A DNA stretch of 64,000 nucleotides, from contig NZ_CP041198.1 of NCBI RefSeq assembly GCF_006517815.1, forward strand, positions 3,534,001 through 3,598,000. The letters run 5' to 3'. The notes beneath the pieces were generated by a model. That model was not told where the DNA came from and made no database searches. It saw only the letters and a list, made by a program, of their open reading frames with translations. A program made the translations under genes and the position numbers. This stretch comes from Pseudarthrobacter sp. NIBRBAC000502770 (GTDB lineage: Bacteria > Actinomycetota > Actinomycetes > Actinomycetales > Micrococcaceae). Numbering within the stretch: the first letter of the stretch is position 1; each line of letters starts with the position of its first letter. Positions 46,397 through 54,476 of this stretch are shown one piece after another.

Positions 46397-46780
46397 ATGA
46401 CCAGCCTCCCGTCCGCTCCCGCCAGTGTCCGAATCGATGCGTGGCTGTGGGCAGTCCGCGCCTACAAGACGCGGTCTGCCGCCACTGCAGCCTGCCGCGC
46501 CGGGCATGTCCGCCTCAACGGCAGCCCCTCGAAAGCTTCGGCAACGCTGGTCACGGGTGACACCGTCACCGTCCGGATGCCCGGGTACGAGCGCATCCTT
46601 GAGGTGCGCCGGCTCATAGCCAAACGCGTAGGGGCGGAGGCGGCGTCGCACTGCTTTACCGACCACACTCCCCCGCGCCCCGTTCTTCCGGCACTGGGGT
46701 TGCCGCAACGCGACCGGGGCGCCGGGCGTCCCACCAAGAAGGACCGGCGCGAGATGGATCGTCTGCGGGGACCTGCGTAG
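46397..46780 (+). CDS. RNA-binding S4 domain protein (Hsp15/HslR-like)
   Basis: 127 residues from the ATG at 46397; a GTG at 46388 is the longer option. A TATACT -10-like box at 46380-46385 would place the transcript start near the ATG, so the mRNA may be leaderless. The S4 domain covers residues about 10-70: RIDAWLWAVRAYKTRSAATAACRAGHVRLNG. The basic C-terminus ends KKDRREMDRLRG. Hsp15-like proteins bind the 50S subunit carrying stalled nascent chains; the link here is by homology. Confidence 0.88.
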   Translation: MTSLPSAPASVRIDAWLWAVRAYKTRSAATAACRAGHVRLNGSPSKASATLVTGDTVTVRMPGYERILEVRRLIAKRVGAEAASHCFTDHTPPRPVLPALGLPQRDRGAGRPTKKDRREMDRLRGPA

Positions 46781-46797
46781 CTGGCTTGCTGCCGGCG

Positions 46798-47310
46798 TCA
46801 GGCACGCGCGTTGGTGCGGGCCTGCACCAGGTTGGCGAACGGCAACCGGCCAAATTCCTCCACGAAGGCAGCGTGGCAACCCGCTTCGGCGCCGGCCAGT
46901 TGGCCAGCCGGAAGTTCCTTCCACGCGATGGTCAGTGATCCAGCGTCAGCGAGCTGCCAGATAAGCCGCCCGTCCCAGTGGCCTGGAGGCTTTCCCTGCC
47001 CGAAGTCAACGAACTCCTGGATCTGGCGCCGAAGTCCCCGGTTGCCCTTGCTTCCGGGTCCGGCCTTCCCCACGTAAAGGACGACGGCGCCGTCCACCCA
47101 CTCGGCGGCCAGCGCTGCGGCGGAGAGGGATGGGTCCTTCTTCTTGAAGATGCCCGCGGTGCTTTTGGTGAGAAAGCGCGCCTGGAAATCTTCCGGCGCC
47201 ACGACCGTGAAGAGTCCTGTCCCCTGCGGAATCCGCATCGTCTCGAGGCTTCGGATAGGCCGGAAGCCAGCGAACCCTTCGGCCTTCAGGCCCTTCCTGG
47301 TGAACTGCAT
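46798..47310 (-). CDS. GIY-YIG-like nuclease-fold protein
   Basis: 170 residues. The middle contains VVLYVGKAG (near 76-84) and GLRRQIQEFVDFG, the Gx(Y)xGK and Arg positions of a GIY-YIG domain; the expected metal-binding Glu may be in AEAGCHAAFVEEFG. N-terminal half QFTRKGLKAEGFAGFRPIRSLE is a family extension. No known partner. It is divergent from the DUF222/HNH gene (about 100 nt between starts). It may be a solitary nuclease or an inactive fold. Confidence 0.6.
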   Translation of the reverse strand: MQFTRKGLKAEGFAGFRPIRSLETMRIPQGTGLFTVVAPEDFQARFLTKSTAGIFKKKDPSLSAAALAAEWVDGAVVLYVGKAGPGSKGNRGLRRQIQEFVDFGQGKPPGHWDGRLIWQLADAGSLTIAWKELPAGQLAGAEAGCHAAFVEEFGRLPFANLVQARTNARA

Positions 47311-47412
47311 AATCCATTGAACAGCACGGCCCGCGCCGTTGCTGGGTTTGCGTTTTCCACATAGGGGTTTTGGGTGGCTGGGATTGCCAGGGGCTGGTGG
47401 AAGAGTTTGGCT

Positions 47413-48846
47413 ATGGGAGTGATTGTGGAATCGGCGGGAGTGGACCGGGCTGCGCGGTGGGCGGAACCGTCTGCTGTTGGCGCTGTTTCATACCTGCCCG
47501 CTGCTCCTTGCATCGCGGATGTGCTTAACCTGTTGGCCCGTGTTCCCCTGGCTGCTGATGGTGCGGGGTTGATTGACCAGATTCGCGGGCTGGAGGAGTT
47601 GAAGTGCTTTGCCGGTGCCCGGCAGGCTGAGGCCGCGGTCGCTTTTGACCTGTCCCAGCGGCGGGAACAGGCCGACGCCGGGGTCCCGGCCGCCGATCAG
47701 GGTGCCGGAGTCTCGGCGCAGATCGCCCTGGCAAGGCGGGAGTCCCCGGCCCGGGGTTCCCGGCTGCTGGGCCTGGCCAAGGCGTTGACCGGGATGCCGC
47801 ACACGTTCGCCGCGTTCCGTGCCGGGCTGCTCAATGAGTGGCGGACCACCCTGATCGTGAAGGAAACCATCTGCCTCACGCCCGGGGACCGGGCCGGGGT
47901 GGATGAGGAACTCGCCGATACCGGTGCCCTGGACGGTGCGGGAGACAAAGCGATCATCGCCGCCGTCCGCGCCGCGGCGTACCGGCGCGACCCGGCCTCC
48001 GCCGCCAAACGCGCGGCCCGGGCCGTGAGCGAGCGGTGTGTGAGCCTGCGCCCGGCCCCGGACACCATGGCCTACCTGACCGCGCTCCTCCCGGTCGCCC
48101 AGGGCGTGGCCGCCTACGCCGCCCTGGTCCGGGACGCGGACACCGCCCGGGCGGCCGGAGATGACCGGTCCCGCGGGCAGGTCATGGCCGATACCCTCAT
48201 CGAACGCCTCACCGGCGCCCCCGGCGGCATCACCGGGGTCCAGATCCAGCTCGTCATGACCGACCGCACCCTCCTCCGGGCCGACGCAGAACCAGCACGG
48301 CTCCCCGGCTACGGCACCATCCCCGCCGAACCGGCTCGGGCCATCGCCCTCGCCGGCGGACCAGCCCCGGGAAAACCGGTGACCGGCGAGGGAGCCGCTC
48401 ATGAACTCGACCTGTGGGTCCGGCGGCTTTACACCGCCCCGGGCAGCGGCGAGCTCGTGGCGATGGACTCCACAGCCCGGCTCTTCCCGGCCGGGTTGAA
48501 ACGGTTTCTCCAGGTCCGGGACGACACCTGCCGCACCCCGTACTGCGACGCCCCGATCAGGCACCACGACCACATCACCGCCTGGCACACCGGTGGACCC
48601 ACCAGCGTGAATAATGGCCAAGGTTTGTGCGAAGCATGCAACCACACCAAAGAAACCCCCGGCTGGACGGCCCAAACCATCCAGGGACAGCGGCATACCG
48701 TGGCAACCACCACCCCCACCGGCCACACCTACCACTCCACCGCCCCACCACTCCCCGGCGCTCCGATATGCCAAAGCCCCGCACACGGCAACCAGTCAGG
48801 CCATTCTCAGGAACGACGCCTAGCATTGGCCCGTGCCACCCCTTGA
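47413..48846 (+). CDS. DUF222 domain-HNH endonuclease protein
   Basis: 477 residues from the ATG at 47413 (GGAAGAG site); an upstream GTG at 47374 is less likely. Residues about 30-330 form DUF222, and the C-terminal HNH motif is CRTPYCDAPIRHHDHITAWHTGG...LCEACNHTKE. The family (13E12-repeat-like) occurs in many copies in actinobacteria; role unknown, possibly mobile or nuclease-like. Codons of the last 150 are very C-rich compared with the first half. Its last 14 nt overlap the next gene. Confidence 0.9.
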   Translation: MGVIVESAGVDRAARWAEPSAVGAVSYLPAAPCIADVLNLLARVPLAADGAGLIDQIRGLEELKCFAGARQAEAAVAFDLSQRREQADAGVPAADQGAGVSAQIALARRESPARGSRLLGLAKALTGMPHTFAAFRAGLLNEWRTTLIVKETICLTPGDRAGVDEELADTGALDGAGDKAIIAAVRAAAYRRDPASAAKRAARAVSERCVSLRPAPDTMAYLTALLPVAQGVAAYAALVRDADTARAAGDDRSRGQVMADTLIERLTGAPGGITGVQIQLVMTDRTLLRADAEPARLPGYGTIPAEPARAIALAGGPAPGKPVTGEGAAHELDLWVRRLYTAPGSGELVAMDSTARLFPAGLKRFLQVRDDTCRTPYCDAPIRHHDHITAWHTGGPTSVNNGQGLCEACNHTKETPGWTAQTIQGQRHTVATTTPTGHTYHSTAPPLPGAPICQSPAHGNQSGHSQERRLALARATP

Positions 48847-49714
48847 GATCCTCCTTTCCTCCTGGCGACTCGATTGGGCCGCTGCAGCTTTCGTCGCGGT
48901 GACCGGCATCCTGTACGGGTGGGGAATGCGGTCCGCCGCACTCGGCGGCCATCGATGGCCGGTGTGGCGGGCGGTAGCGTTCTACGTCCTGGGCCTGGGC
49001 TCGTTCACCATCCTTACCTGCGGCTTTACCGGGGTTTACGGCGCTGAGCAACGGTGGGCGTTCACCCTCAAAATATCCCTGCTGCTGTTTGTTGTGCCCC
49101 TGCTGATCGGGCTTGGCAAACCCCTCACCCTTGCCCGGGCGGCATTGGCCCCCAAGGGCAGGTCGGCCTTGGACAAAGTCCTGTCCAGCAGGCCAGTTCG
49201 ATTCGTGAGCAACTCATTCGGTGCGCCGCTGCTGGGCCTGGCACTCTTCTCCACTTTCCTCACGCCGGCCTTCTTCACATTGCGGACCGACCCCGTGGCC
49301 GGCGCGCTGCTCACCCTTGGAGTACCTCTTTTGGGAATGCTGATGGCGTTGCCCATCATCGAAGAATCCGACTTCCAGCGGTCCAGCGCCTACCTGACCC
49401 TTGAATTCATGTTCGTATTCATCGAGCTGCTGATCGACGCGGTCCCGGGCATCCTGCTGAGCCTCAACGGCCAGGTACTCGACCATGTGATGTCCGTTTC
49501 CAATCCCCAATGGTGGTTCCGGGACGCCCTCCAAGACCAGCAGTTCGCCGGGAACCTGCTGTGGTTCATCTGCGAGGTCCTGGACCTGCCGTTGATCATT
49601 CTCATGTTCATCCGCTTCTCGCGCAGTGACAAAAGGGAAGCCGGCGCGTTCGATGATCTAACAGATGAGCAGCTCGATGAACTTCAAAACCAGCACCTGC
49701 GCGGACGGCACTAG
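48833..49714 (+). CDS. ctaG: Cytochrome c oxidase assembly protein (CtaG, caa3 type)
   Basis: 293 residues from a GTG. It has about seven membrane helices. The pattern FFTLRTDPVAGALL and the SDKREAGAFDDLTDEQLDELQ tail fit the caa3-CtaG family. CtaG helps build the copper centre of heme-copper oxidases. Compared with the long CopD-CtaG fusion at 4171-6330 it is CtaG alone. It overlaps the DUF222/HNH gene by 14 nt, but no functional link is obvious. Confidence 0.9.
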   Translation: MPPLEILLSSWRLDWAAAAFVAVTGILYGWGMRSAALGGHRWPVWRAVAFYVLGLGSFTILTCGFTGVYGAEQRWAFTLKISLLLFVVPLLIGLGKPLTLARAALAPKGRSALDKVLSSRPVRFVSNSFGAPLLGLALFSTFLTPAFFTLRTDPVAGALLTLGVPLLGMLMALPIIEESDFQRSSAYLTLEFMFVFIELLIDAVPGILLSLNGQVLDHVMSVSNPQWWFRDALQDQQFAGNLLWFICEVLDLPLIILMFIRFSRSDKREAGAFDDLTDEQLDELQNQHLRGRH

Positions 49715-49842
49715 GCCAACCGGCAGCGGGCGGAAGCAACCTGGACGTCTCCCCAAAATCTGGTGTGCCCACCCCTACCCGGGGAAGCGTAGAGTGACAT
49801 AGGACGCCTGATTCTGGACGCCTCGCTGCCAAGGGAGTAATC

Positions 49843-50460
49843 GTGACGATTGATTGGGACGAAAAAAAGGCCCTGCTACAGAAACCGAATATCGCGAAGG
49901 TAACCCAACTTTGCGATGAACTGATGGAAAAGAAGCCCGGTTCCAATGTCCCCTACATCGACCCCGTCCACGACGAAGACGAGTGCAGAATCATCAGCCT
50001 CCAGGCGAGCCCCGGCAAGGGGACCGAATCCGGGTTCGTCTCCCACAACAATGATGACGAGGCTGCCCGCAGGGCCACCCAGATCTATGAACTCGCCGAG
50101 CTGGATCCCCGGTACGTCATGCCGTGGAATGCCTACCCCTGGGTGCGGGAGAGTGGCAGCCCCTCGGCGTTGAGTGTCCAGGAAAAGACCGACGGCCTCC
50201 GCCCGTTCCGCCAGTTCCTCAAAATAAATTCCCGCGTTTCGGCCATCATCGCGCACGGCACGGACGCTTCCACGTTCCTGACCCTCTTTGAGAAGACCTA
50301 CCACTCATCGTTGAAGAACAGCGGCATCAAGATCTACAAGGCCTCCGCCCTCGGCGGCAGGGCCTTTGCTGTTTCCGAGGCCAAACAGGAAGAGCTGCTC
50401 ACCAAGAGCGTCGAAACTTACCGCGACGCGATGCAGCGGGCGGGCATTCAGCACCTTTAG
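49843..50460 (+). CDS. Uracil-DNA glycosylase superfamily-like protein
   Basis: 205 residues. It matches the actinobacterial UDG-like pattern: ISLQASPGKGTESGFVSHNNDDEAARR (motif A region), then YVMPWNAYPWVRE (the WN..PW block), then AIIAHGTDAS. The terminal HPSP-type motif with the catalytic His seems replaced by KASALGGRAFA, so activity is uncertain. UDGs remove uracil from DNA. It is a single gene with its own promoter region; the downstream gene is a secreted nuclease. Confidence 0.6.
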   Translation: MTIDWDEKKALLQKPNIAKVTQLCDELMEKKPGSNVPYIDPVHDEDECRIISLQASPGKGTESGFVSHNNDDEAARRATQIYELAELDPRYVMPWNAYPWVRESGSPSALSVQEKTDGLRPFRQFLKINSRVSAIIAHGTDASTFLTLFEKTYHSSLKNSGIKIYKASALGGRAFAVSEAKQEELLTKSVETYRDAMQRAGIQHL

Positions 50461-50621
50461 GCCCGGGGTTGCCCGTATTCGATAAAACTGCGCCCTCCTT
50501 GATCCGCCCTTGATGAATTCTTGACCCTCCATCTCCAGCATTGGTGGAGTAAACACTCAGGAATCTCCGAGGTATGCCTTTGAACAGCCTCGTTTCCTGG
50601 TTTAAATCGGGGGAACTTGGC

Positions 50622-51734
50622 ATGAAGAAGATACTCATCGCGTCGTTGCTGACAACGGGCCTGGTCGCCGGATCGTTCGCTGCGGGTGCAGCTGCCAACG
50701 CCGGCAACGGCACTGTTGTCCGCGTCATCGACGGGGACACACTGGTGGTTTCCATCAACAACAGCGACCAAACAATTCGCCTGTTGAACATCGACACCCC
50801 TGAAACCAAGGACCCGAACCAGCCGGTCGAATGCCTCGGCCCGGAGGCCTCAAAGTATCTTGAGGGCCTGCTGCCGAAGGGAACCCAGGTTAGGTTGGAG
50901 TTCGACGCCGAGCGTCACGACAAGTACGGCCGGACTCTCGCCGGCGTCTTCACCGCAGACGGTTCCCTGGTCAATGCCAAAATTGCGCAGCAGGGACTGG
51001 GAATTCCAGTCGAGTATGGCGGCAACAGAAGGTTCCTCCCGCCCGTGACAGCGGCATACGAAGAGGCCAGGGCGGCAAAGACCGGCCTCTTCTCGGAGGG
51101 CATTGGCTGCACCCTTCCAGCCCAGTTGGCTGAGGCGACCCAAGGACTGGAAACCGCCACCGCGGCTTCGCCGGCAACTACTTCCGCCGCGGCAGGTACT
51201 GCGGCAGGCGTACTCGCCGCCAAGGTGGCAGCGGCCAAGGCCTTGCGCAAGATCCTGAACGGTGACAAGGCGACAGAGCGGGCGCTCTTCTGGGCTGGCC
51301 TTTCAACTGTCGTGCTGGCCAAGCACGTATCCAACCTCGACAAAAAGATCTCCGCCGCAGAAGCGAAAGCAGAAGATACAAAGGCCCTGAAAGCTACCCT
51401 GGCCGCGGCGGAGAAGAAAGCCGAGGAGGAGCGGGCGGCGGCTGCAGCCCGGGCGGCCGCTGAACGCAAAGCGGCAGAAGAGCGGGCTGCCGCGGAAAAG
51501 AAGATGGCGGAAGAGGCCGCGGCGGCCGAGGCTGCTGCAAAAGCCGCAGCAGCCGAAGCAGCCCGGAAAGCGGCGGCTGAGGCTGAACGCCTGCGCAGTC
51601 TTCCGGCACCAGCACCAATCCCAGCGCCCTACGTCGCGCCGGCGCCGCAGCCATACGTTCCTCCTGCCCCCTCCACCAAGTACACCGGCCCACGCTGCTA
51701 TGCGCCGGGCGGTAAGACGTGGCGGCCATGCTGA
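50622..51734 (+). CDS. Secreted thermonuclease-family protein with coiled-coil tail
   Basis: 370 residues from the ATG at 50622 (GGGGGAA site); the frame is open upstream. Signal peptide 1-27. Staphylococcal-nuclease domain about 29-160 with active residues R53, D58, E61 and R104. Residues about 195-235 are a hydrophobic/Ala-rich stretch. A Glu/Ala/Lys coiled coil about 236-325 follows, then a Pro/Ala/Tyr-rich segment and a terminal RCYAPGGKTWRPC. The catalytic part should cut DNA or RNA outside the cell; the tail may bind the envelope, by analogy with TolA-like coils. No partner gene is adjacent. Confidence 0.85.
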   Translation: MKKILIASLLTTGLVAGSFAAGAAANAGNGTVVRVIDGDTLVVSINNSDQTIRLLNIDTPETKDPNQPVECLGPEASKYLEGLLPKGTQVRLEFDAERHDKYGRTLAGVFTADGSLVNAKIAQQGLGIPVEYGGNRRFLPPVTAAYEEARAAKTGLFSEGIGCTLPAQLAEATQGLETATAASPATTSAAAGTAAGVLAAKVAAAKALRKILNGDKATERALFWAGLSTVVLAKHVSNLDKKISAAEAKAEDTKALKATLAAAEKKAEEERAAAAARAAAERKAAEERAAAEKKMAEEAAAAEAAAKAAAAEAARKAAAEAERLRSLPAPAPIPAPYVAPAPQPYVPPAPSTKYTGPRCYAPGGKTWRPC

Positions 51735-51975
51735 CCCCCCAAACCCGTCTTCGGAGATAACGGAGATGGCAGATTTACAGGATTCTTTCAGCCATGCGGG
51801 TGCATACTCATAGGAACCCTGACCGGCGATAGAACCAGGCTGAACCTTGACGCCCCGTACCAACCATTCCCCCGGGGCGGCGTCCCAAGCGGACGCCGCG
51901 GCCGTGCGCATGGCGGTCCTCCCCCAGCTTCGGCACTGGATCGCCGTCCCGGCGTGCCAGGCCTGACCCGCTGCC

Positions 51976-52626
51976 ATGTCGGGCTTCATTGACAGCCTCC
52001 TGAACGTCAGCCCGCTGGTGGCGTACATTGCCGTCTTCTGCCTCGTGTTCGCCGAGGACGCCTTGTTCGTCGGCTTCGTCATCCCCGGCGAAACCGCAGC
52101 TGTCCTGGGTGGAGTGGTGGCCAGCCGCGGTGAAGTGCAGCTCGGCGTCATGATGGCCCTGGTGGTGGCCGCTGCCATCATTGGCGACACTGTTGGCTAC
52201 GAGGTGGGCAAGCACCTGGGCAGCCGCCTCGTGAAAACCAAGGCACTCGCCCGCCATGCTTCAAAACTGGAATACGCCCAGGACCTGCTGCGCCGCAGGG
52301 GCGGTTCCGCGGTTTTCCTGGGCCGCTTCACCGCCTTCTTCCGCGCCGTCATGCCCGCCCTGGCAGGTACGTCCCGCATGCCCTACGGCAGGTTCTTTGC
52401 CTACAACGCGGCAGGGGGCCTGGTCTGGGGCATCGGCTTCGTCCTTCTGGGGTACCTCGCCGGCAACTCCTACGAGGCCGTCGCCAAAGCGGTGGGACAA
52501 GACCTCGCCCTCGTCATTGCCGCCGTGGCAGTGGTGGCACTCGCCGTCTGGCACTTCCGCTCACGACTCCGGAGGCAGCAGCGGCGCCCGGCAGGCCGAC
52601 GGCGGGACAGCGCCCCGAATTCATGA
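51976..52626 (+). CDS. DedA family membrane protein
   Basis: 216 residues and five to six helices. The family stretch FAEDALFVGFVIPGETAAVLGGVVAS and FRAVMPALAGTSRMPYGRFFAYNAAGG (the conserved Arg/Gly positions) are typical. DedA proteins take part in lipid flipping and envelope homeostasis. The C-terminus is highly basic (RSRLRRQQRRPAGRRRD). It stands upstream of the GntR regulator, with about 40 nt between them. Confidence 0.93.
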   Translation: MSGFIDSLLNVSPLVAYIAVFCLVFAEDALFVGFVIPGETAAVLGGVVASRGEVQLGVMMALVVAAAIIGDTVGYEVGKHLGSRLVKTKALARHASKLEYAQDLLRRRGGSAVFLGRFTAFFRAVMPALAGTSRMPYGRFFAYNAAGGLVWGIGFVLLGYLAGNSYEAVAKAVGQDLALVIAAVAVVALAVWHFRSRLRRQQRRPAGRRRDSAPNS

Positions 52627-52633
52627 GCAAGGT

Positions 52634-52663
52634 TTGACAGCAAACTGTGACCAGTGCCATATT
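52634..52663 (+). promoter_or_regulatory. Promoter of GntR gene (leaderless)
   Basis: Consensus -35 TTGACA at 52634-52639, an 18-nt spacer, and -10 CATATT at 52658-52663. The expected start point (about 52670) is the GTG start codon itself, so the transcript would be leaderless. Confidence 0.6.
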
Positions 52664-52669
52664 TAAGGC

Positions 52670-53377
52670 GTGAACCTGTCAGACAGCCGGACAGCAGGAC
52701 AGCCTGCATTCCGTCCCCTTGCCCGGCTAAGCGCTGCCGAGGCGGTGTTCAACGCCATCCGCGGGGACATCGAGTCCGGCAACATCCCGGTTGGCAGCAA
52801 ACTCAGCTCAGAGGCCACACTCTCCCAGCAGTACGGAGTAAGCCGCTCGGTGATCCGGGAGGCCCTCCGCTCGTGCACCGCCCTCGGCATGACCGTCACC
52901 CGCACCGGCAAGGGCACGTTCGTCATTGCCAACAAGGTGGCAAATGACCTCACCTTGGGCCAGTACTCCGCCCGCGACCTTACCGAAGCCCGCCCCCACA
53001 TCGAAATCCCCGCTGCCGGACTTGCCGCTGAGCGGCGCACGGAAGAAGAACTCGATACCCTTCGCCACATCATGGGCGCCATGTCCACCGAAACCGACCT
53101 GGAATCGTGGGTGGCCCTGGACTCCAGCTTCCACGCCACGATTGCCCGCGCCAGCGGCAACAAGGTGTTCGCAACAGTCGTGGCTGACATCCGGGACGCA
53201 CTTGCGCACCAATCCGAGACCCTGAACATGGTGGCAGACCGCCAGCACGCTTCAGACATCGAGCACCAGGAAATCCTCGCTGCCATCGAAACCGGCTCCG
53301 CGGAAAAAGCCCGTGCCGCCATGGCCCACCATCTCGAAGCCGTGGGCGTAGCCCTGGACTCCATCCTTAACAGCTAG
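52670..53377 (+). CDS. GntR-family regulator, FCD/FadR type
   Basis: 235 residues from a GTG. The winged helix covers about 20-90 (AEAVFNAIRGDIESGNIPVGSKLSSE, VSRSVIREALR), and the FCD effector domain follows (about 100-225; ligand or metal residues in LDSSFHATIARAS and IEHQEILAAI). FadR-like regulators are dimers that release DNA on binding acids. It is the first gene of an asparagine-use cluster and probably controls it. A palindrome CTGTCAGACAG lies at 52676-52686, inside its first codons, a possible auto-operator. Confidence 0.92.
   Translation: MNLSDSRTAGQPAFRPLARLSAAEAVFNAIRGDIESGNIPVGSKLSSEATLSQQYGVSRSVIREALRSCTALGMTVTRTGKGTFVIANKVANDLTLGQYSARDLTEARPHIEIPAAGLAAERRTEEELDTLRHIMGAMSTETDLESWVALDSSFHATIARASGNKVFATVVADIRDALAHQSETLNMVADRQHASDIEHQEILAAIETGSAEKARAAMAHHLEAVGVALDSILNS
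52676..52686. promoter_or_regulatory. Palindromic operator candidate, GntR gene start
   Basis: CTGTCAGACAG is a perfect 11-nt palindrome six nt past the GTG start. It fits the GT-N3-AC core of FadR-type operators, so the regulator may bind its own start site. Confidence 0.4.
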
Positions 53378-53407
53378 CAAGATCCAACCGACCTTCCCAA
53401 GGACCCC

Positions 53408-54436
53408 ATGCCCTCCCCCGTTTTTTCTGCTGCCCACACCGCTGCCCCGGCCGGGGTGACCCTTCCGCAGCATGCCCCCTTGGTCGCGGCCATCCGCGAC
53501 CAACTGGTGGAAAGCATCCACTACGGCTCCGCCATTGCCCTCGCGGCTGACGGTTCCGTGGCAGCGTCCGCGGGCGATCCCCTGGCACCGTTCTACCCCC
53601 GCTCTGCGCTCAAGCCCCTCCAGGCGGTGGCCATGGTCCGCGCGGGCCTTGAACTTCCGGCAGACCTGCTGGCACTGGCCGCCGCGAGCCATTCGGGCGC
53701 GGCAGCACACCGCGACGGTGCGCTGCGAATCCTCGAACTGCACGGACTGGCCCCCGCGGACCTGGAGAACAGCATTGACCTCCCCTACGGCACCGCCGAA
53801 CGGGAAGACTGGCTGCGCGCCGGCGGAAGCGCCACCCACATCGCCCAGAACTGCTCGGGCAAGCACGCCGCCATGGTGGCCACCTGCAAAATCAACGGCT
53901 GGCCTGTGAAGGGTTACCTGGACCCATCCCGCCCGTTGCAGCGGCTCGTGGCGCAAACGGTCATCGACCTGACCAACGAAGAGCCGGCCGCCGCGAGCAC
54001 GGACGGCTGCGGCACCCCCTTGTTCGCCCTCACGCTGCGCGGCATGGCCCGCGCCTTCGGCCGGATTGCCAAGGCTGCGGCGGACGACGACGGCAGCCCG
54101 GAAGCCGTCGTCGGCCTCGCCATGCAGCAGCACCCCGAGATGGTGGCCGGCGAGGGGCGCGACGTCACCGCACTGATGCGCCTGCTGCCCGGCACCGTGG
54201 CAAAGGACGGCTTTGAGGGCGTGCAGCTGGTGGGCCTGCCCTCCGGCAGCGCCGTGGCCGTCAAGATCTCCGACGGCGGCGACCGCGCCCGGATGCCCGC
54301 CACCGTCCGCCTGCTGGAGGCACTGGACATCGACACCGACGAGCTCGCCGGCATCGCCACCGCCCCGGTACTGGGCGGCGGCCGCGAGGTGGGCCGGCTG
54401 TTGGCCACTGATTTCCTTGCTCCTGTATCCGCATAA
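53408..54436 (+). CDS. L-asparaginase II family protein
   Basis: 342 residues, cytoplasmic. Motifs: GSAIALAADGSVAASAGDP, YPRSALKPLQAVAMVRAG, NCSGKHAAMVATC, STDGCGTPLFAL. These fit the asparaginase II (PF06089) group, which has serine-protease-like catalysis and no signal peptide. It hydrolyses asparagine to aspartate and ammonia. It follows the GntR gene by 30 nt and precedes aspartase by 40 nt. Confidence 0.92.
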   Translation: MPSPVFSAAHTAAPAGVTLPQHAPLVAAIRDQLVESIHYGSAIALAADGSVAASAGDPLAPFYPRSALKPLQAVAMVRAGLELPADLLALAAASHSGAAAHRDGALRILELHGLAPADLENSIDLPYGTAEREDWLRAGGSATHIAQNCSGKHAAMVATCKINGWPVKGYLDPSRPLQRLVAQTVIDLTNEEPAAASTDGCGTPLFALTLRGMARAFGRIAKAAADDDGSPEAVVGLAMQQHPEMVAGEGRDVTALMRLLPGTVAKDGFEGVQLVGLPSGSAVAVKISDGGDRARMPATVRLLEALDIDTDELAGIATAPVLGGGREVGRLLATDFLAPVSA

Positions 54437-54476
54437 CGACTGTCCGAACCCGACAACGACGCCCCGTAAGGACCCC

